Below are positions 31,146 through 31,158 of a stretch of DNA of 31,158 nt, one piece after another. Source of the DNA: Dactylosporangium sp. AC04546 (lineage in GTDB: Bacteria; Actinomycetota; Actinomycetes; Mycobacteriales; Micromonosporaceae); contig NZ_JAHYSG010000134.1 in NCBI RefSeq assembly GCF_022095675.1, positions 1-31,158 on the forward strand. Direction: 5' to 3'. The translations under genes were made by a program, and so were the position numbers. The notes below the pieces were generated by a model. It was not told the DNA's origin. It did not search any database and saw only the letters and a list, made by a program, of their open reading frames with translations. Position 1 is the first letter of the stretch; every line of letters begins with the position of its first letter.

Positions 31146-31158
31146 CACCGCCCCCCAC

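Noticed and set aside
1..31158. tRNA or rRNA genes
   Set aside because: I saw no cloverleaf with a TTCGA-type arm and no ribosomal RNA sequence, though a tRNA scan was not possible by eye over the full length.

Overview
The window reads as chromosomal DNA of a high-GC filamentous actinomycete. The evidence is third-position G/C in every real gene, frequent GTG starts, several start codons placed directly behind a TAnnnT -10 box (leaderless-type promoters), futalosine-route menaquinone genes, and a gene set whose relatives are in Streptomyces and Micromonosporaceae. Micromonosporaceae is my best guess; this is inference only.

Layout. 1-4612 carries two minus-strand genes of the cell surface or envelope: a very large Pro/Gly-rich collagen-like repeat protein that runs off the left edge, and a secreted NlpC/P60 peptidase with a coiled coil and a Thr/Pro tail. 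4810-6950 holds mqnE (menaquinone) and a convergent D-amino-acid-oxidase-like flavoprotein. 7060-13609 is the most intriguing block. It is a compact set matching the Streptomyces SCO2521-SCO2525 families, which have no assigned function: SCO2521-like and a membrane-anchored coiled-coil protein on the plus strand, converging on a four-gene minus-strand operon (SCO2525-like methyltransferase, SCO2524-like, SCO2523-like variant P-loop ATPase, SCO2522-like). 13976-16308 holds a small DUF4229 membrane protein, a secreted zinc carboxypeptidase and a VOC-fold protein.

16363-18468 is a HelR/HelD-type RNA-polymerase-recycling ATPase with a nine-copy 12-bp repeat in its N-terminus. Upstream of it is a decayed accessory segment (about 18.5-20.7 kb) bracketed by two direct repeats exactly 2070 bp apart. 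It contains gene fragments and an orphan SWIM-protein C-terminal domain. 20687-22351 is a TetR regulator divergent from a membrane protein, with two operator-like palindromes between them. 22468-25965 holds a DUF574 methyltransferase, a Uma2 nuclease remnant, a two-component system and a small membrane protein. 26069-27571 is a second VOC protein divergent from an ArsR-like regulator.

27572-28213 is non-coding, low-complexity DNA ending in a 14-bp x5 palindromic iteron-like array and a 48-bp inverted repeat that spans the start codon of an MFS transporter (28214-29458). The window closes with a lipoprotein serine hydrolase of the beta-lactamase fold and mqnA. mqnE and mqnA therefore lie about 24 kb apart, with mostly unrelated genes between them.
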